Shown one piece after another: positions 36,844 to 50,118 of a stretch of 64,000 nt of DNA. Source of the stretch: Aulostomus chinensis (Eukaryota > Chordata > Actinopteri > Syngnathiformes > Aulostomidae). The notes beneath the pieces were generated by a model. It was not told the origin of the DNA and did not search any database. It saw only the letters and a list, made by a program, of their open reading frames with translations. Each line of letters begins with the position of its first letter. Within the stretch, counting starts at the first letter, position 1. A program made the translations under genes and the position numbers. The stretch is from NCBI GenBank assembly GCA_037954235.1, contig JBBMOA010000003.1, positions 8,518,453-8,582,452 of the forward strand, given 5' to 3'.

Positions 36844-39087
36844 GTTCATTTTGGCCTGCTCTCGCTGAGAAAACGCTATTTGTGACCTGCGACACAGAAC
36901 AGCCATAACTTTTGTTCAAAGTGAGTTTTCTGTCAAGTTTCAACCTGAAAGCATATAAAGATGCATAAACTTGAAGTTACAGCTTGATTTCAGTGAGTTT
37001 TCATCAAAATACAGGAGTTCTGCATGAAGTGTTCATTTTGGCCTTCTCTCGCTGAGAAAACAATATTTGTGACCTATGATACAAAAATGCCATAACTTTT
37101 GTTCAAAGTGAGGTTTCAGTCAAGTTTCAACCTGAAAGCATACAAAGATGCATAAACTTGAAGTTACAGCTTGATTTCAGTGAGTTTTCATCAAAATACA
37201 GGAGTTCTGCATGAAGTGTTCATTTTGGCCTTCTCTCGCTGAGAAAACACTATTTGTGACCTGTGATACAAAAATGCCATAACTTTTGTTCAAAGTGAGT
37301 TTTCAGTCAAGTTTCAACCTGAAAGCATAGAAAGATGCATAAACTTGAAGTTACAGCTTGATTTCAGTGAGTTTTCATCAAAATACAGGAGTTCTGCATG
37401 AAGTGTTCATTTTGGCCTGCTCTCGCTGAGAAAACGGTATTTGTGACCTGCGACACAGAACAGCCAAAACTTTTGTTCAAAGTGAGTTTTCAGTCAAGTT
37501 TCAACCTGAAAGCATAGAAAGATGCATAAACTTGAAGTTACAGCTTGATTTCAGTGAGTTTTCATCAAAATACAGGAGTTCTGCATGAAGTGTTCATTTT
37601 GGCCTTCTCCCGCTGAGAAAACGGTATTTGTGACCTGCGACACAGAACAGCCATAACTTTTGTTCAAAGTGAGTTTTCTGTCAAGTTTCAACCTGAAAGC
37701 ATAGAAAGATGCATAAACTTGAAGTTACAGCTTGATTTCAGTGAGTTTTCATCAAAATACAGGAGTTCTGCATGAAGTGTTCATTTTGGCCTTCTCTCGC
37801 TGAGAAAACAATATTTGTGACCTGTGATACAAAAATGCCATAACTTTTGTTCAAAGTGAGTTTTCAGTCAAGTTTCAACCTGAAAGCATACAAAGATGCA
37901 TAAACTTGAAGTTACAGCTTGATTTCAGTGAGTTTTCATCAAAATACAGGAGTTCTGCATGAAGTGTTCATTTTGGCCTTCTCTCGCTGAGAAAACACTA
38001 TTTGTGACCTGTGATACAAAAATGCCATAACTTTTGTTCAAAGTGAGTTTTCAGTCAAGTTTCAACCTGAAAGCATAGAAAGATGCATAAACTTGAAGTT
38101 ACAGCTTGATTTCAGTGAGTTTTCATCAAAATACAGGAGTTCTGCATGAAGTGTTCATTTTGGCCTTCTCTCGCTGAGAAAACGGTATTTGTGACCTGCG
38201 ACACAGAACAGCCATAACTTTTGTTCAAAGTGAGTTTTCAGTCAAGTTTCAACCTGAAAGCATAGAAAGATGCATAAACTTGAAGTTACAGCTTGATTTC
38301 AGTGAGTTTCCATCAAAATACCGGAGTTCTGCATGAAGTGTTCATTTTGGCCTTCTCTCGCTGAGAAAACGCTATTTGTGACCTGTGATACAAAAATGCC
38401 ATAACTTTTGTTCAAAGTGAGTTTTCAGTCAAGTTTCAACCTGAAAGCATAGAAAGATGCATAAACTTGAAGTTACAGCTTGATTTCAGTGAGTTTCCAT
38501 CAAAATACCGGAGTTCTGCAGGAAGTGTTCATTTTGGCCTTCTCTCGCTGAGAAAACACTATTTGTGACCTGTGATACAAAAATGCCATAACTTTTGTTC
38601 AAAGTGAGTTTTCATTCAAGTTTAAACCTGAAAGCATAGAAAGATGCATAAACTTGAAGTTACAGCTTGATTTCAGTGAGTTTTCATCAAAATACAGGAG
38701 TTCTGCATGAAGTGTTCATTTTGGCCTTCTCTCGCTGAGAAAACGCTATTTGTGACCTGTGATACAAAAATGCCATAACTTTTGTTCAAAGTGAGTTTTC
38801 AGTCAAGTTTCAACCTGAAAGCATAGAAAGATGCATAAACTTGAAGTTACAGCTTGATTTCAGTGAGTTTTCATCAAAATACAGGAGTTCTGCATGAAGT
38901 GTTCATTTTGGCCTTCTCTCGCTGAGAAAACGCTATTTGTGACCTGCGACACAGAACAACCATAACTTTTGTTCAAAGTGAGTTTTCTGTCAAGTTTCAA
39001 CCTGAAAGCATACAAAGATGCATAAACTTAAAGTTACAGCTTGATTTCAGTGAGTTTTCATCAAAATACAGGAGTTCTGCATGAAGT
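36844..39087 (+). repeat. 12-monomer higher-order unit, copy 2
   Basis: Monomers 36844-38713 repeat 34600-36469 at an offset of 2244 ('ggcctgctctcg' at 36855 and 37416; 'gcaggaag' at 38518 against 36274). After 38713 an extra A-box 'cgctatttg' monomer shifts the register, so the 'acaacc' unit lies at 38901, one monomer later than expected. The seventh monomer lacks the 'gaagttccag' change of copy 1. Confidence 0.85.
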
Positions 39088-41892
39088 GTTCATTTTGGCC
39101 TTCTCTCGCTGAGAAAACACTATTTGTGACCTGTGATACAAAAATGCCATAACTTTTGTTCAAAGTGAGTTTTCAGTCAAGTTTCAACCTGAAAGCATAG
39201 AAAGATGCATAAACTTGAAGTTACAGCTTGATTTCAGTGAGTTTTCATGAAAATACAGGAGTTCTTCATGAAGTGTTCATTTTGGCCTTCTCTCGCTGAG
39301 AAAACACTATTTGTGACCTGTGATACAAAAATGCCATAACTTTTGTTCAAAGTGAGTTTTCAGTCAAGTTTCAACCTGAAAGCATAGAAAGATGCATAAA
39401 CTTGAAGTTACAGCTTGATTTCAGTGAGTTTTCATCAAAATACAGGAGTTCTGCATGAAGTGTTCATTTTGGCCTTCTCTCGCTGAGAAAACGCTATTTG
39501 TGACCTGCGACACAGAACAACCATAACTTTTGTTCAAAGTGAGTTTTCTGTCAAGTTTCAACCTGAAAGCATACAAAGATGCATAAACTTGAAGTTACAG
39601 CTTGATTTCAGTGAGTTTTCATCAAAATACAGGAGTTCTGCATGAAGTGTTCATTTTGGCCTTCTCTCGCTGAGAAAACACTATTTGTGACCTGTGATAC
39701 AAAAATGCCATAACTTTTGTTCAAAGTGAGTTTTCTTGCAAGTTTCAACCTGAAAGCATAGAAAGATGCATAAACTTGAAGTTCCAGCTTGATTTCAGTG
39801 AGTTTTCATCAAAATACAGGAGTTCTGCATGAAGTGTTCATTTTGGCCTTCTCTCGCTGAGAAAACACTATTTGTGACCTGTGATACAAAAATGCCATAG
39901 CTTTTGTTCAAAGTGAGTTTTCAGTCAAGTTTCAACCTGAAAGCATAGAAAGATGCATAAACTTGAAGTTACAGCTTGATTTCAGTGAGTTTTCATCAAA
40001 ATACAGGAGTTCTGCATGAAGTGTTCATTTTGGCCTTCTCTCGCTGAGAAAACGGTATTTGTGACCTGCGACACAGAACAGCCATAACTTTTGTTCAAAG
40101 TGAGTTTTCAGTCAAGTTTCAACCTGAAAGCATAGAAAGATGCATAAACTTGAAGTTACAGCTTGATTTCAGTGAGTTTCCATCAAAATACCGGAGTTCT
40201 GCATGAAGTGTTCATTTTGGCCTTCTCTCGCTGAGAAAACGCGATTTGTGACCTGTGATACAAAAATGCCATAACTTTTGTTCAAAGTGAGTTTTCAGTC
40301 AAGTTTCAACCTGAAAGCATAGAAAGATGCATAAACTTGAAGTTACAGCTTGATTTCAGTGAGTTTTCATCAAAATACAGGAGTTCTGCATGAAGTGTTC
40401 ATTTTGGCCTTCTCTCGCTGAGAAAACGCTATTTGTGACCTGCGACACAGAACAACCATAACTTTTGTTCAAAGTGAGTTTTCTGTCAAGTTTCCACCTG
40501 AAAGCATACAAAGATGCATAAACTTGAATTTACAGCTTGATTTCAGTGAGTTTTCATCAAAATACAGGAGTTCTGCATGAAGTGTTCATTTTGGACTTCT
40601 CTCGCTGAGAAAACACTATTGGTGACCTCTGATACAAAAATGCCATAACTTTTGTTCAAAGTGAGTTTTCAGTCAAGTTTCAACCTGAAAGCATAGAAAG
40701 ATGCATAAACTTGAAGTTACAGCTTGATTTCAGTGAGTTTTCCTCAAAATACAGGAGTTCTGCATGAAGTGTTCATTTTGGCCTTCTCTCGCTGAGAAAA
40801 CACTATTTGTGACCTGTGATACAAAAATGCCATAACTTTTGTTCAAAGTGAGTTTTCAGTCAAGTTTCAACCTGAAAGCATAGAAAGATGCATAAACTTG
40901 AAGTTCCAGCTTGATTTCAGTGAGTTTTCATCAAAATACAGGAGTTCTGCATGAAGTGTTCATTTTGGCCTTCTCTCGCTGAGAAAACGCTATTTGTGAC
41001 CTGCGACACAGAACAACCATAACTTTTGTTCAAAGTGAGTTTTCTGTCAAGTTTCAACCTGAAAGCATACAAAGATGCATAAACTTGAAGTTACAGCTTG
41101 ATTTCAGTGAGTTTTCATCAAAATACAGGAGTTCTGCATGAAGTGTTCATTTTGGCCTTCTCTCGCTGAGAAAACGCTATTTGTGACCTGCGACACAGAA
41201 CAACCATAACTTTTGTTCAAAGTGAGTTTTCAGTCAAGTTTCAACCTGAAAGCATAGAAAGATGCATAAACTTGAAGTTACAGCTTGATTTCAGTGAGTT
41301 TTCCTCAAAATACAGGAGTTCTGCATGAAGTGTTCATTTTGGCCTTCTCTCGCTGAGAAAACACTATTTGTGACCTATGACACAAAAATGCCATAACTTT
41401 TGTTCAAAGTGAGTTTTCAGTCAAGTTTCAACCTGAAAGCATAGAAAGATGCATAAACTTGAAGTTACAGCTTGATTTCAGTGAGTTTTCATCAAAATAC
41501 AGGAGTTCTGCATGAAGTGTTCATTTTGGCCTTCTCTCGCTGAGAAAACGCTATTTTCGACCTGCGAAACAGAACAACCATAACTTTTGTTCAAAGTGAG
41601 TTTTCTGTCAAGTTTCAACCTGAAAGCATAGAAAGATGCATAAATTTGAAGTTACAGCTTGATTTCAGTGAGTTTTCATCAAAATACAGGAGTTCTGCAT
41701 GAAGTGTTCATTTTGGCCTTCTCTCGCTGAGAAAACGCTATTTGTGACCTGCGACACAGAACAACCATAACTTTTGTTCAAAGTTAGTTTTCTGTCAAGT
41801 TTCAACCTGAAAGCATACAAAGATGCATAAACTTGAATTTACAGCTTTATTTCAGTGAGTTTTCATCAAAATACAGGAGTTCTGCATGAAGT
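39088..41892 (+). repeat. Fifteen mixed monomers preceding an 11-mer copy
   Basis: Satellite only. Contains 'acaacc' with 'catacaaag' B-box units, 'cttgcaag' with 'gaagttccag' (39649), a 'cggtatttg' unit with 'taccggag' (40023), 'cgcgatttg' (40210), an early 'ctattggtg' p1-like unit (40584), a p2/p3-like pair (41331, with 'cctatgacac'; 41518, with 'ctattttcgacc') and a 'gaatttacag' unit (41706). The repeated p1- to p3-like starts suggest aborted or eroded 11-mer copies. Confidence 0.7.
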
Positions 41893-43948
41893 GTTCATTT
41901 TGGCCTTCTCTCGCTGAGAAAACACTATTGGTGACCTGTGATACAAAAATGCAATAACTTTTGTTCAAAGTGAGTTTTCAGTCAAGTTTCAACCTGAAAG
42001 CATAGAAAGATGCATAAACTTGAAGTTACAGCTTGATTTCAGTGAGTTTTCCTCAAAATACAGGAGTTCTGCATGAAGTGTTCATTTTGGCCTTCTCTCG
42101 CTGAGAAAACACTATTTGTGACCTATGATACAAAAATGCCATAACTTTTGTTCAAAGTGAGTTTTCAGTCAAGTTTCAACCTGAAAGCATAGAAAGATGC
42201 ATAAACTTGAAGTTACAGCTTGATTTCAGTGAGTTTTCATCAAAATACAGGAGTTCTGCATGAAGTGTTCATTTTGGCCTTCTCTCGCTGAGAAACGCTA
42301 TTTTTGACCTGCGAAACAGAACAACCATAACTTTTGTTCAAAGTGAGTTTTCTGTCAAGTTTCAACCTGAAAGCATAGAAAGATGCATAAATTTGAAGTT
42401 ACAGCTTGATTTCAGTGAGTTTTCATCAAAATACAGGAGTTCTGCATGAAGTGTTCATTTTTGCCTTCTCTCGCTGAGAAAACACTATTTGTGACCTGTG
42501 ATACAAAAATGCCATAACTTTTGTTCAAAGTGAGTTTTCAGTCAAGTTTCAACCTGAAAGCATAGAAAGATGCATAAACGTGAAGTTACAGCTTGATTTC
42601 AGTGAGTTTTCATCAAAATAAAGGAGTTCTGCATGAAGTGTTCATTTTGGCCTTCTCTCGCTGAAAAAACACTATTTGTGACCTGTGATACAAAAATGCC
42701 ATAACTTTTGTTCAAAGTGAGTTTTCAGTCAAGTTTCAACCTGAAAGCATAGAAAGATGCATAAACTTGAAGTTACAGCTTGATTTCAGTGAGTTTTCAT
42801 CAAAATACAGGAGTTCTGCATGAAGTGTTCATTTTGGCCTTCTCTCGCTGAGAAAACGCTATTTGTGACCTGCGACACAGAACAGCCATAACGTTTGTTC
42901 AAAGTGAGTTTTCTGTCAAGTTTCAACCTGAAAGCATAGAAAGATGCATAAACTTGAAGTTACAGCTTGATTTCAGTGAGTTTTCATCAAAATACAGGAG
43001 TTCTGCATGAAGTGTTCATTTTGGCCTTCTCTCGCTGAGAAAACGGTATTTGTGACCTGCGACACAGAACAGCCATAACTTTTGTTCAAAGTGAGTTTTC
43101 TGTCAAGTTTCAACCTGAAAGCATAGAAAGATGCATAAACTTGAAGTTACAGCTTGATTTCAGTGAGTTTTCATCAAAATACAGGAGTTCTGCATGAAGT
43201 GTTCATTTTGGCCTTCCCTCGCTGAGAAAACACTATTTGTGACCTGTGATACAAAAATGCCATAACTTTTGTTCAAAGTGAGTTTTCAGTCAAGTTACAA
43301 CCTGAAAGCATAGAAAGATCCATAAACTTGAAGTTACAGCTTGATTTCAGTGAGTTTTCATCAAAATACAGGAGTTCTGCATGAAGTGTTCATTTTGGCC
43401 TTCTCTCGCTGAGAAAACACTATTTGTGACCTGTGATACAAAAATGCCATAACTTTTGTTCAAAGTGAGTTTTCAGTCAAATTTCAACCTGAAAGCATAG
43501 AAAGATGCATAAACTTGAAGTGACAGCTTTATTTCAGTGAGTTTTCCTCAAAATACAGGAGTTCTGCATGAAGTGTTCATTTTGGCCTTCTCTCGCTGAG
43601 AAAACACTATTTGTGACCTATGATACAAAAATGCCATAACTTTTGTTCAAAGTGAGTTTTCAGTCAAGTTTCAACCTGAAAGCATAGAAAGATGCATAAA
43701 CTTGAAGTTACAGCTTGATTTCAGTGAGTTTTCATCAAAATACAGGAGTTCTGCATTAAGTGTTCATTTTGGCCTTCTCCCGCTGAGAAAACGCTATTTG
43801 TGACCTGCGACACAGAACAGCCATAACTTTTGTTCAAAGTGAGTTTTCTGTCAACTTTCAACCTGAAAGCATAGAAAGATGCATAAACTTGAAGTTACAG
43901 CTTGATTTCAGTGAGTTTTCATCAAAATACAGGAGTTCTGCATGAAGT
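41893..43948 (+). repeat. 11-monomer higher-order unit, copy 4
   Basis: p1-p11 occur in order. Length is 2056 because one A is missing in 'gagaaacgct' of p3 (about 42295). p4 here reads 'cactatttg' with 'catttttgcc' but keeps 'aacgtgaag'. p7 reads 'cggtatttg'. p8 has 'gatccataaac', p9 'gtcaaatttc' and 'gctttatttc', and p11 has 'gtcaactttc' but 'catagaaag'. Confidence 0.85.
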
Positions 43949-44135
43949 GTTCATTTTGGCCTTCTCTCTCTGAGAAAACACTATTTGTGACCTGTGATAC
44001 AAAAATGCCATAACTTTTGTTCAAAGTGAGTTTTCAGTCAAGTTTCAACCTGAAAGCATAGAAAGATGCATAAACTTGAAGTTACAGCTTGATTTCAGTG
44101 AGTTTTCATCAAAATACAGGAGTTCTGCATGAAGT

Positions 44136-44696
44136 GTTCATTTTGGCCTTCTCTCGCTGAGAAAACGGTATTTGTGACCTGCGACACAGAACAGCCATAA
44201 CTTTTGTTCAAAGTGAGTTTTCAGTCAAGTTTCAACCTGAAAGCATAGAAAGATGCATAAACTTGAAGTTACAGCTTGATTTCAGTGAGTTTCCATCAAA
44301 ATACCGGAGTTCTGCATGAAGTGTTCATTTTGGCCTTCTCTCGCTGAGAAAACGCTATTTGTGACCTGTGATACAAAAATGCCATAACTTTTGTTCAAAG
44401 TGAGTTTTCAGTCAAGTTTCAACCTGAAAGAATAGAAAGATGCATAAACTTGAAGTTACAGCTTGATTTCAGTGAGTTTTCATGAAAATACAGGAGTTCT
44501 GCATGAAGTGTTCATTTTGGCCTTCTCTCGCTGAGAAAACGCTATTTGTGACCTTCGACACAGAACAACCATAACTTTTGTTCAAAGTGAGTTTTCTGTC
44601 AAGTTTCAACCTGAAAGCATACAAAGATGCATAAACTTGAATTTACAGCTTGATTTCAGTGAGTTTTCATCAAAATACAGGAGTTCTGCATGAAGT
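44136..44696 (+). repeat. 3-monomer leader, copy of 749-1309
   Basis: These are the 'cggt/taccggag', 'gaatagaaag' and 'ccttcgacac' monomers in the same order as 749-1309, offset 43387. They begin the long segment shared with the left end of the window. Confidence 0.85.
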
Positions 44697-46566
44697 GTTC
44701 ATTTTGGCCTTCTTTCGCTGAGAAAACACTATTGGTGACCTGTGATACAAAAATGCCATAACTTTTGTTCAAAGTGAGTTTTCAGTCAAGTTTCAACCTG
44801 AAAGCATAGAAAGATGCATAAACTTGAAGTTACAGCTTGATTTCAGTGAGTTTTCCTCAAAATACAGGAGTTCTGCATGAAGTGTTCATTTTGGCCTTCT
44901 CTCGCTGAGAAAACACTATTTGTGACCTATGATACAAAAATGCCATAACTTTTGTTCAAAGTGAGTTTTCAGTCAAGTTTCAACCTGAAAGCATAGAAAG
45001 ATGCATAAACTTGAAGTTACAGCTTGATTTCAGTGAGTTTTCATCAAAATACAGGAGTTCTGCATGAAGTGTTCATTTTGGCCTTCTCTCGCTGAGAAAA
45101 CACTATTTGTGACCTGCGAAACAGAACAACCATAACTTTTGTTCAAAGTGAGTTTTCTGTCAAGTTTCAACCTGAAAGCATAGAAAGATGCATAAATTTG
45201 AAGTTACAGCTTGATTTCAGTGAGTTTTCATCAAAATACAGGAGTTCTGCATGAAGTGTTCATTTTGGCCTTCTCTCGCTGAGAAAACACTGTTTGTGAC
45301 CTGTGATACAAAAATGCCATAACTTTTGTTCAAAGTGAGTTTTCAGTCAAGTTTCAACCTGAAAGCATAGAAAGATGCATAAACGTGAAGTTACAGCTTG
45401 ATTTCAGTGAGTTTTCATCAAAATACAGGAGTTCTGCATGAAGTGTTCATTTTGGCCTTCTCTCGCTGAAAAAACGCTATTTGTGACCTGTGATACAAAA
45501 ATGCCATAACTTTTGTTCAAAGTGAGTTTTCAGTCAAGTTTCAACCTGAAATCATAGAAAGATGCATAAACTTGAAGTTACAGCTTGATTTCAGTGAGTT
45601 TTCATGAAAATACAGGAGTTCTGCATGAAGTGTTCATTTTGGCCTTCTCTCGCTGAGAAAACACTCTTTGTGACCTGCGACACAGAACAGCCATAACTTT
45701 TGTTCAAAGTGAGTTTTCTGTCAAGTTTCAACCTGAAAGCATAGAAAGATGCATAAACTTGAAGTTACAGCTTGATTTCAGTGAGTTTTCATCAAAATAA
45801 AGGAGTTCTGCATGAAGTGTTCATTTTGGCCTTCCCTCGCTGAGAAAACACTATTTGTGACCTGTGATACAAAAATGCCATAACTTTTGTTCAAAGTGAG
45901 TTTTCAGTCAAGTTACAACCTGAAAGCATAGAAAGATGCATAAACTTGAAGTTACAGCTTGATTTCAGTGAGTTTTCATCAAAATACAGGAGTTCTGCAT
46001 GAAGTGTTCATTTTGGCCTTCTCTCGCTGAGAAAACACTATTTGTGACCTGTGATACAAAAATGCCATAACTTTTGTTCAAAGTGAGTTTTCAGTCAAGT
46101 TTCAACCTGAAAGCATAGAAAGATGCATAAACTTGAAGTGACAGCTTGATTTCAGTGAGTTTTCCTCAAAATACAGGAGTTCTGCATGAAGTGTTCATTT
46201 TGGCCTTCTCTCGCTGAGAAAACACTATTTGTGACCTATGATACAAAAATGCCATAACTTTTGTTCAAAGTGAGTTTTCAGTCAAGTTTCAACCTGAAAG
46301 CATAGAAAGATGCATAAACTTGATGTTACAGCTTGATTTCAGTGAGTTTTCATCAAAATACAGGAGTTCTGCATGGAGTGTTCATTTTGGCCTTCTCCCG
46401 CTGAGAAAACGCTATTTGTGACCTGCGACACAGAACAGCCATAACTTTTGTTCAAAGTGAGTTTTCTGTCAACTTTCAACCTGAAAGCATATAAAGATGC
46501 ATAAACTTGAAGTTACAGCTTGATTTCAGTGAGTTTTCATCAAAATACAGGAGTTCTGCATGAAGT
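44697..46566 (+). repeat. 11-mer unit lacking p6 (10 monomers), copy 5
   Basis: It matches 1310-3366 at an offset of 43387 up to p5 (45445; shares 'cgctgaaaaaacgct', 'gaaatcatag' and 'catgaaaatac') and at 43200 from p7 onward (45632). The p6 monomer with 'cataacgtttg' has been precisely removed. p3 here has 'cactatttgtg' in place of 'cgctatttttg' but keeps 'gcgaaac' and 'ataaatttg'. Confidence 0.87.
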
Positions 46567-48623
46567 GTTCATTTTGGCCTTCTCTCGCTGAGAAAACAAT
46601 ATTTGTGACCTGTGATACAAAAATGCCATAACTTTTGTTCAAAGTGAGTTTTCAGTCAAGTTTCAACCTGAAAGCATAGAAAGATGCATAAACTTGAAGT
46701 TACAGCTTGATTTCAGTGAGTTTTCCTCAAAATACAGGAGTTCTGCATGAAGTGTTCATTTTGGCCTTCTCTCGCTGAGAAAACACTATTTGTGACCTAT
46801 GATACAAAAATGCCATAACTTTTGTTCAAAGTGAGTTTTCAGTCAAGTTTCAACCTGAAAGCATAGAAAGATGCATAAACTTGAAGTTACAGCTTGATTT
46901 CAGTGAGTTTTCATCAAAATACAGGAGTTCTGCATGAAGTGTTCATTTTGGCCTTCTCTCGCTGAGAAAACGCTATTTTTGACCTGCGAAACAGAACAAC
47001 CATAACTTTTGTTCAAAGTGAGTTTTCTGTCAAGTTTCAACCTGAAAGCATAGAAAGATGCATAAATTTGAAGTTACAGCTTGATTTCAGTGAGTTTTCA
47101 TCAAAATACAGGAGTTCTGCATGAAGTGTTCATTTTGGCCTTCTCTCGCTGAGAAAACACTGTTTGTGACCTGTGATACAAAAATGCCATAACTTTTGTT
47201 CAAAGTGAGTTTTCAGTCAAGTTTCAACCTGAAAGCATAGAAAGATGCATAAACTTGAAGTTACAGCTTGATTTCAGTGAGTTTTCATCAAAATACAGGA
47301 GTTCTGCATGAAGTGTTCATTTTGGCCTTCTCTCGCTGGAAAAACACTATTTGTGACCTGTGATACAAAAATGCCATAACTTTTGTTCAAAGTGAGTTTT
47401 CAGTCAAGTTTCAACCTGAAATCATAGAAAGATGCATAAACTTGAAGTTACAGCTTGATTTCAGTGAGTTTTCATGAAAATACAGGAGTTCTGCATGAAG
47501 TGTTCATTTTGGCCTTCTCTCGCTGAGAAAACGCTATTTGTGACCTGCGACACAGAACAGCCATAACGTTTGTTCAAAGTGAGTTTTCTGTCAAGTTTCA
47601 ACCTGAAAGCATAGAAAGATGCATAAACTTGAAGTTACAGCTTGATTTCAGTGAGTTTTCATCAAAATACAGGAGTTCTGCATGAAGTGTTCATTTTGGC
47701 CTTCTCTCGCTGAGAAAACACTCTTTGTGACCTGCGACACAGAACAGCCATAACTTTTGTTCAAAGTGAGTTTTCTGTCAAGTTTCAACCTGAAAGCATA
47801 GAAAGATGCATAAACTTGAAGTTACAGCTTGATTTCAGTGAGTTTTCATCAAAATACAGGAGTTCTGCATGAAGTGTTCATTTTGGCCTTCCCTCGCTGA
47901 GAAAACACTATTTGTGACCTGTGATACAAAAATGCCATAACTTTTGTTCAAAGTGAGTTTTCAGTCAAGTTACAACCTGAAAGCATAGAAAGATGCATAA
48001 ACTTGAAGTTACAGCTTGATTTCAATGAGTTTTCATCAAAATACAGGAGTTCTGCATGAAGTGTTCATTTTGGCCTTCTCTCGCTGAGAAAACACTATTT
48101 GTGACCTGTGATACAAAAATGCCATAACTTTTGTTCAAAGTGAGTTTTCAGTCAAGTTTCAACCTGAAAGCATAGAAAGATGCATAAACTTGAAGTGACA
48201 GCTTGATTTCAGTGAGTTTTCCTCAAAATACAGGAGTTCTGCATGAAGTGTTCATTTTGGCCTTCTCTCGCTGAGAAAACACTATTTGTGACCTATGATA
48301 CAAAAATGCCATAACTTTTGTTCAAAGTGAGTTTTCAGTCAAGTTTCAACCTGAAAGCATAGAAAGATGCATAAACTTGAAGTTACAGCTTGATTTCAGT
48401 GAGTTTTCATCAAAATACAGGAGTTCTGCATTAAGTGTTCATTTTGGCCTTCTCCCGCTGAGAAAACGCTATTTGTGACCTGCGACACAGAACAGCCATA
48501 ACTTTTGTTCAAAGTGAGTTTTCTGTCAACTTTCAACCTGAAAGCATATAAAGATGCATAAACTTGAAGTTACAGCTTGATTTCAGTGAGTTTTCATCAA
48601 AATACAGGAGTTCTGCATGAAGT
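46567..48623 (+). repeat. 11-monomer higher-order unit, copy 6
   Basis: Complete p1-p11, matching 3367-4862 at an offset of 43200 and then, for p9-p11 (48063-48623), resembling 2806-3366. p5 has 'cgctggaaaaac'. Since p9-p11 here have the ordinary form, the odd p9 at 4863 in copy 2 is probably a change on the left copy. Confidence 0.87.
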
Positions 48624-50118
48624 GTTCATTTTGGCCTTCTCTCGCTGAGAAAACAATATTTGTGACCTGTGATACAAAAATGCCATAACTTTTGTTCAAA
48701 GTGAGGTTTCAGTCAAGTTTCAACCTTAAAGCATAGAAAGATGCATAAACTTGAAGTTACAGCTTGATTTCAGTGAGTTTTCCTCAAAATACAGGAGTTC
48801 TGCATGAAGTGTTCATTTTGGCCTTCTCTCGCTGAGAAAACACTATTTGTGACCTGTGATACAAAATGCCATAACTTTTGTTCAAAGTGAGTTTTCAGTC
48901 AAGTTTCAACCTGAAAGCATAGAAAGATGCATAAACTTGAAGTTACAGCTTGATTTCAGTGAGTTTTCATCAAAATACAGGAGTTCTGCATGAAGTGTTC
49001 ATTTTGGCCTTCTCTCGCTGAGAAAACGGTATTTGTGACCTGCGACACAGAACAGCCAAAAATTTTGTTCAAAGTGAGTTTTCTGTCAAGTTTCAACCTG
49101 AAAGCATAGAAAGATGCATAAACTTGAAGTTACAGCTTGATTTCAGTGAGTATTCCTCAAAATACAGGAGTTCTGCATGAAGTGTTCATTTTGGCCTTCT
49201 CTCGCTGAGAAAACACTATTTGTGACCTATGATACAAAAATGCCATAACTTTTGTTCAAAGTGAGTTTTCAGTCAAGTTTCAACCTGAAAGCATAGAAAG
49301 ATGCATAAACTTGAAGTTACAGCTTGATTTCAGTGACTTTTCATCAAAATACAGGAGTTCTGCATGAAGTGTTCATTTTGGCCTTCTCCCGCTGAGAAAA
49401 CGGTATTTGTGACCTGCGACACAGAACAGCCATAACTTTTGTTCAAAGTGAGTTTTCTGTCAAGTTTCAACCTGAAAGCATAGAAAGATCCATAAACTTG
49501 AAGTTACAGCTTGATTTCAGTGAGTATTCCTCAAAATACAGGAGTTCTGCATGAAGTGTTCATTTTGGCCTTCTCTCGCTGAGAAAACACTATTTGTGAC
49601 CTATGATACAAAAATGCCATAACTTTTGTTCAAAATGAGTTTTCAGTCAAGTTTCAACCTGAAAGCATAGAAAGATGCATAAACTTGAAGTTACAGCTTG
49701 ATTTCAGTGAGTTTTCATCAAAATACAGGAGTTCTGCATGAAGTGTTCATTTTGGCCTTCTCCCGCTGAGAAAACGGTATTTGTGACCTGCGACACAGAA
49801 CAGCCATAACTTTTGTTCAAAGTGAGTTTTCTGTCAAGTTTCAACCTGAAAGCATATAAAGATGCATAAACTTGAAGTTACAGCTTGATTTCAGTGAGTT
49901 TTCATCAAAATACAGGAGTTCTGCATGAAGTGTTCATTTTGGCCTTCTCTCGCTGAGAAAAAAATATTTGTGACCTGTGATACAAAAATGCCATAACTTT
50001 TGTTCAAAGTGAGGTTTCAGTCAAGTTTCAACCTGAAAGCATACAAAGATGCATAAACTTGAAGTTACAGCTTGATTTCAGTGAGTTTTCATCAAAATAC
50101 AGGAGTTCTGCATGAAGT
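48624..50118 (+). repeat. Eight monomers including two dimer units (48997, 49371)
   Basis: After a 'caatatttg' unit and a 4-A 'gatacaaaatgcc' unit (48811), two 374-bp units follow: 'cggtatttg' B box with 'gagtattcctc', then 'cctatgatac'. A third begins at 49745 but ends with 'catataaag' and continues with 'gagaaaaaaatatttg' (49932). The 'ccaaaaatttt' variant at 49057 is shared with 4923 and 33912. Confidence 0.78.
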
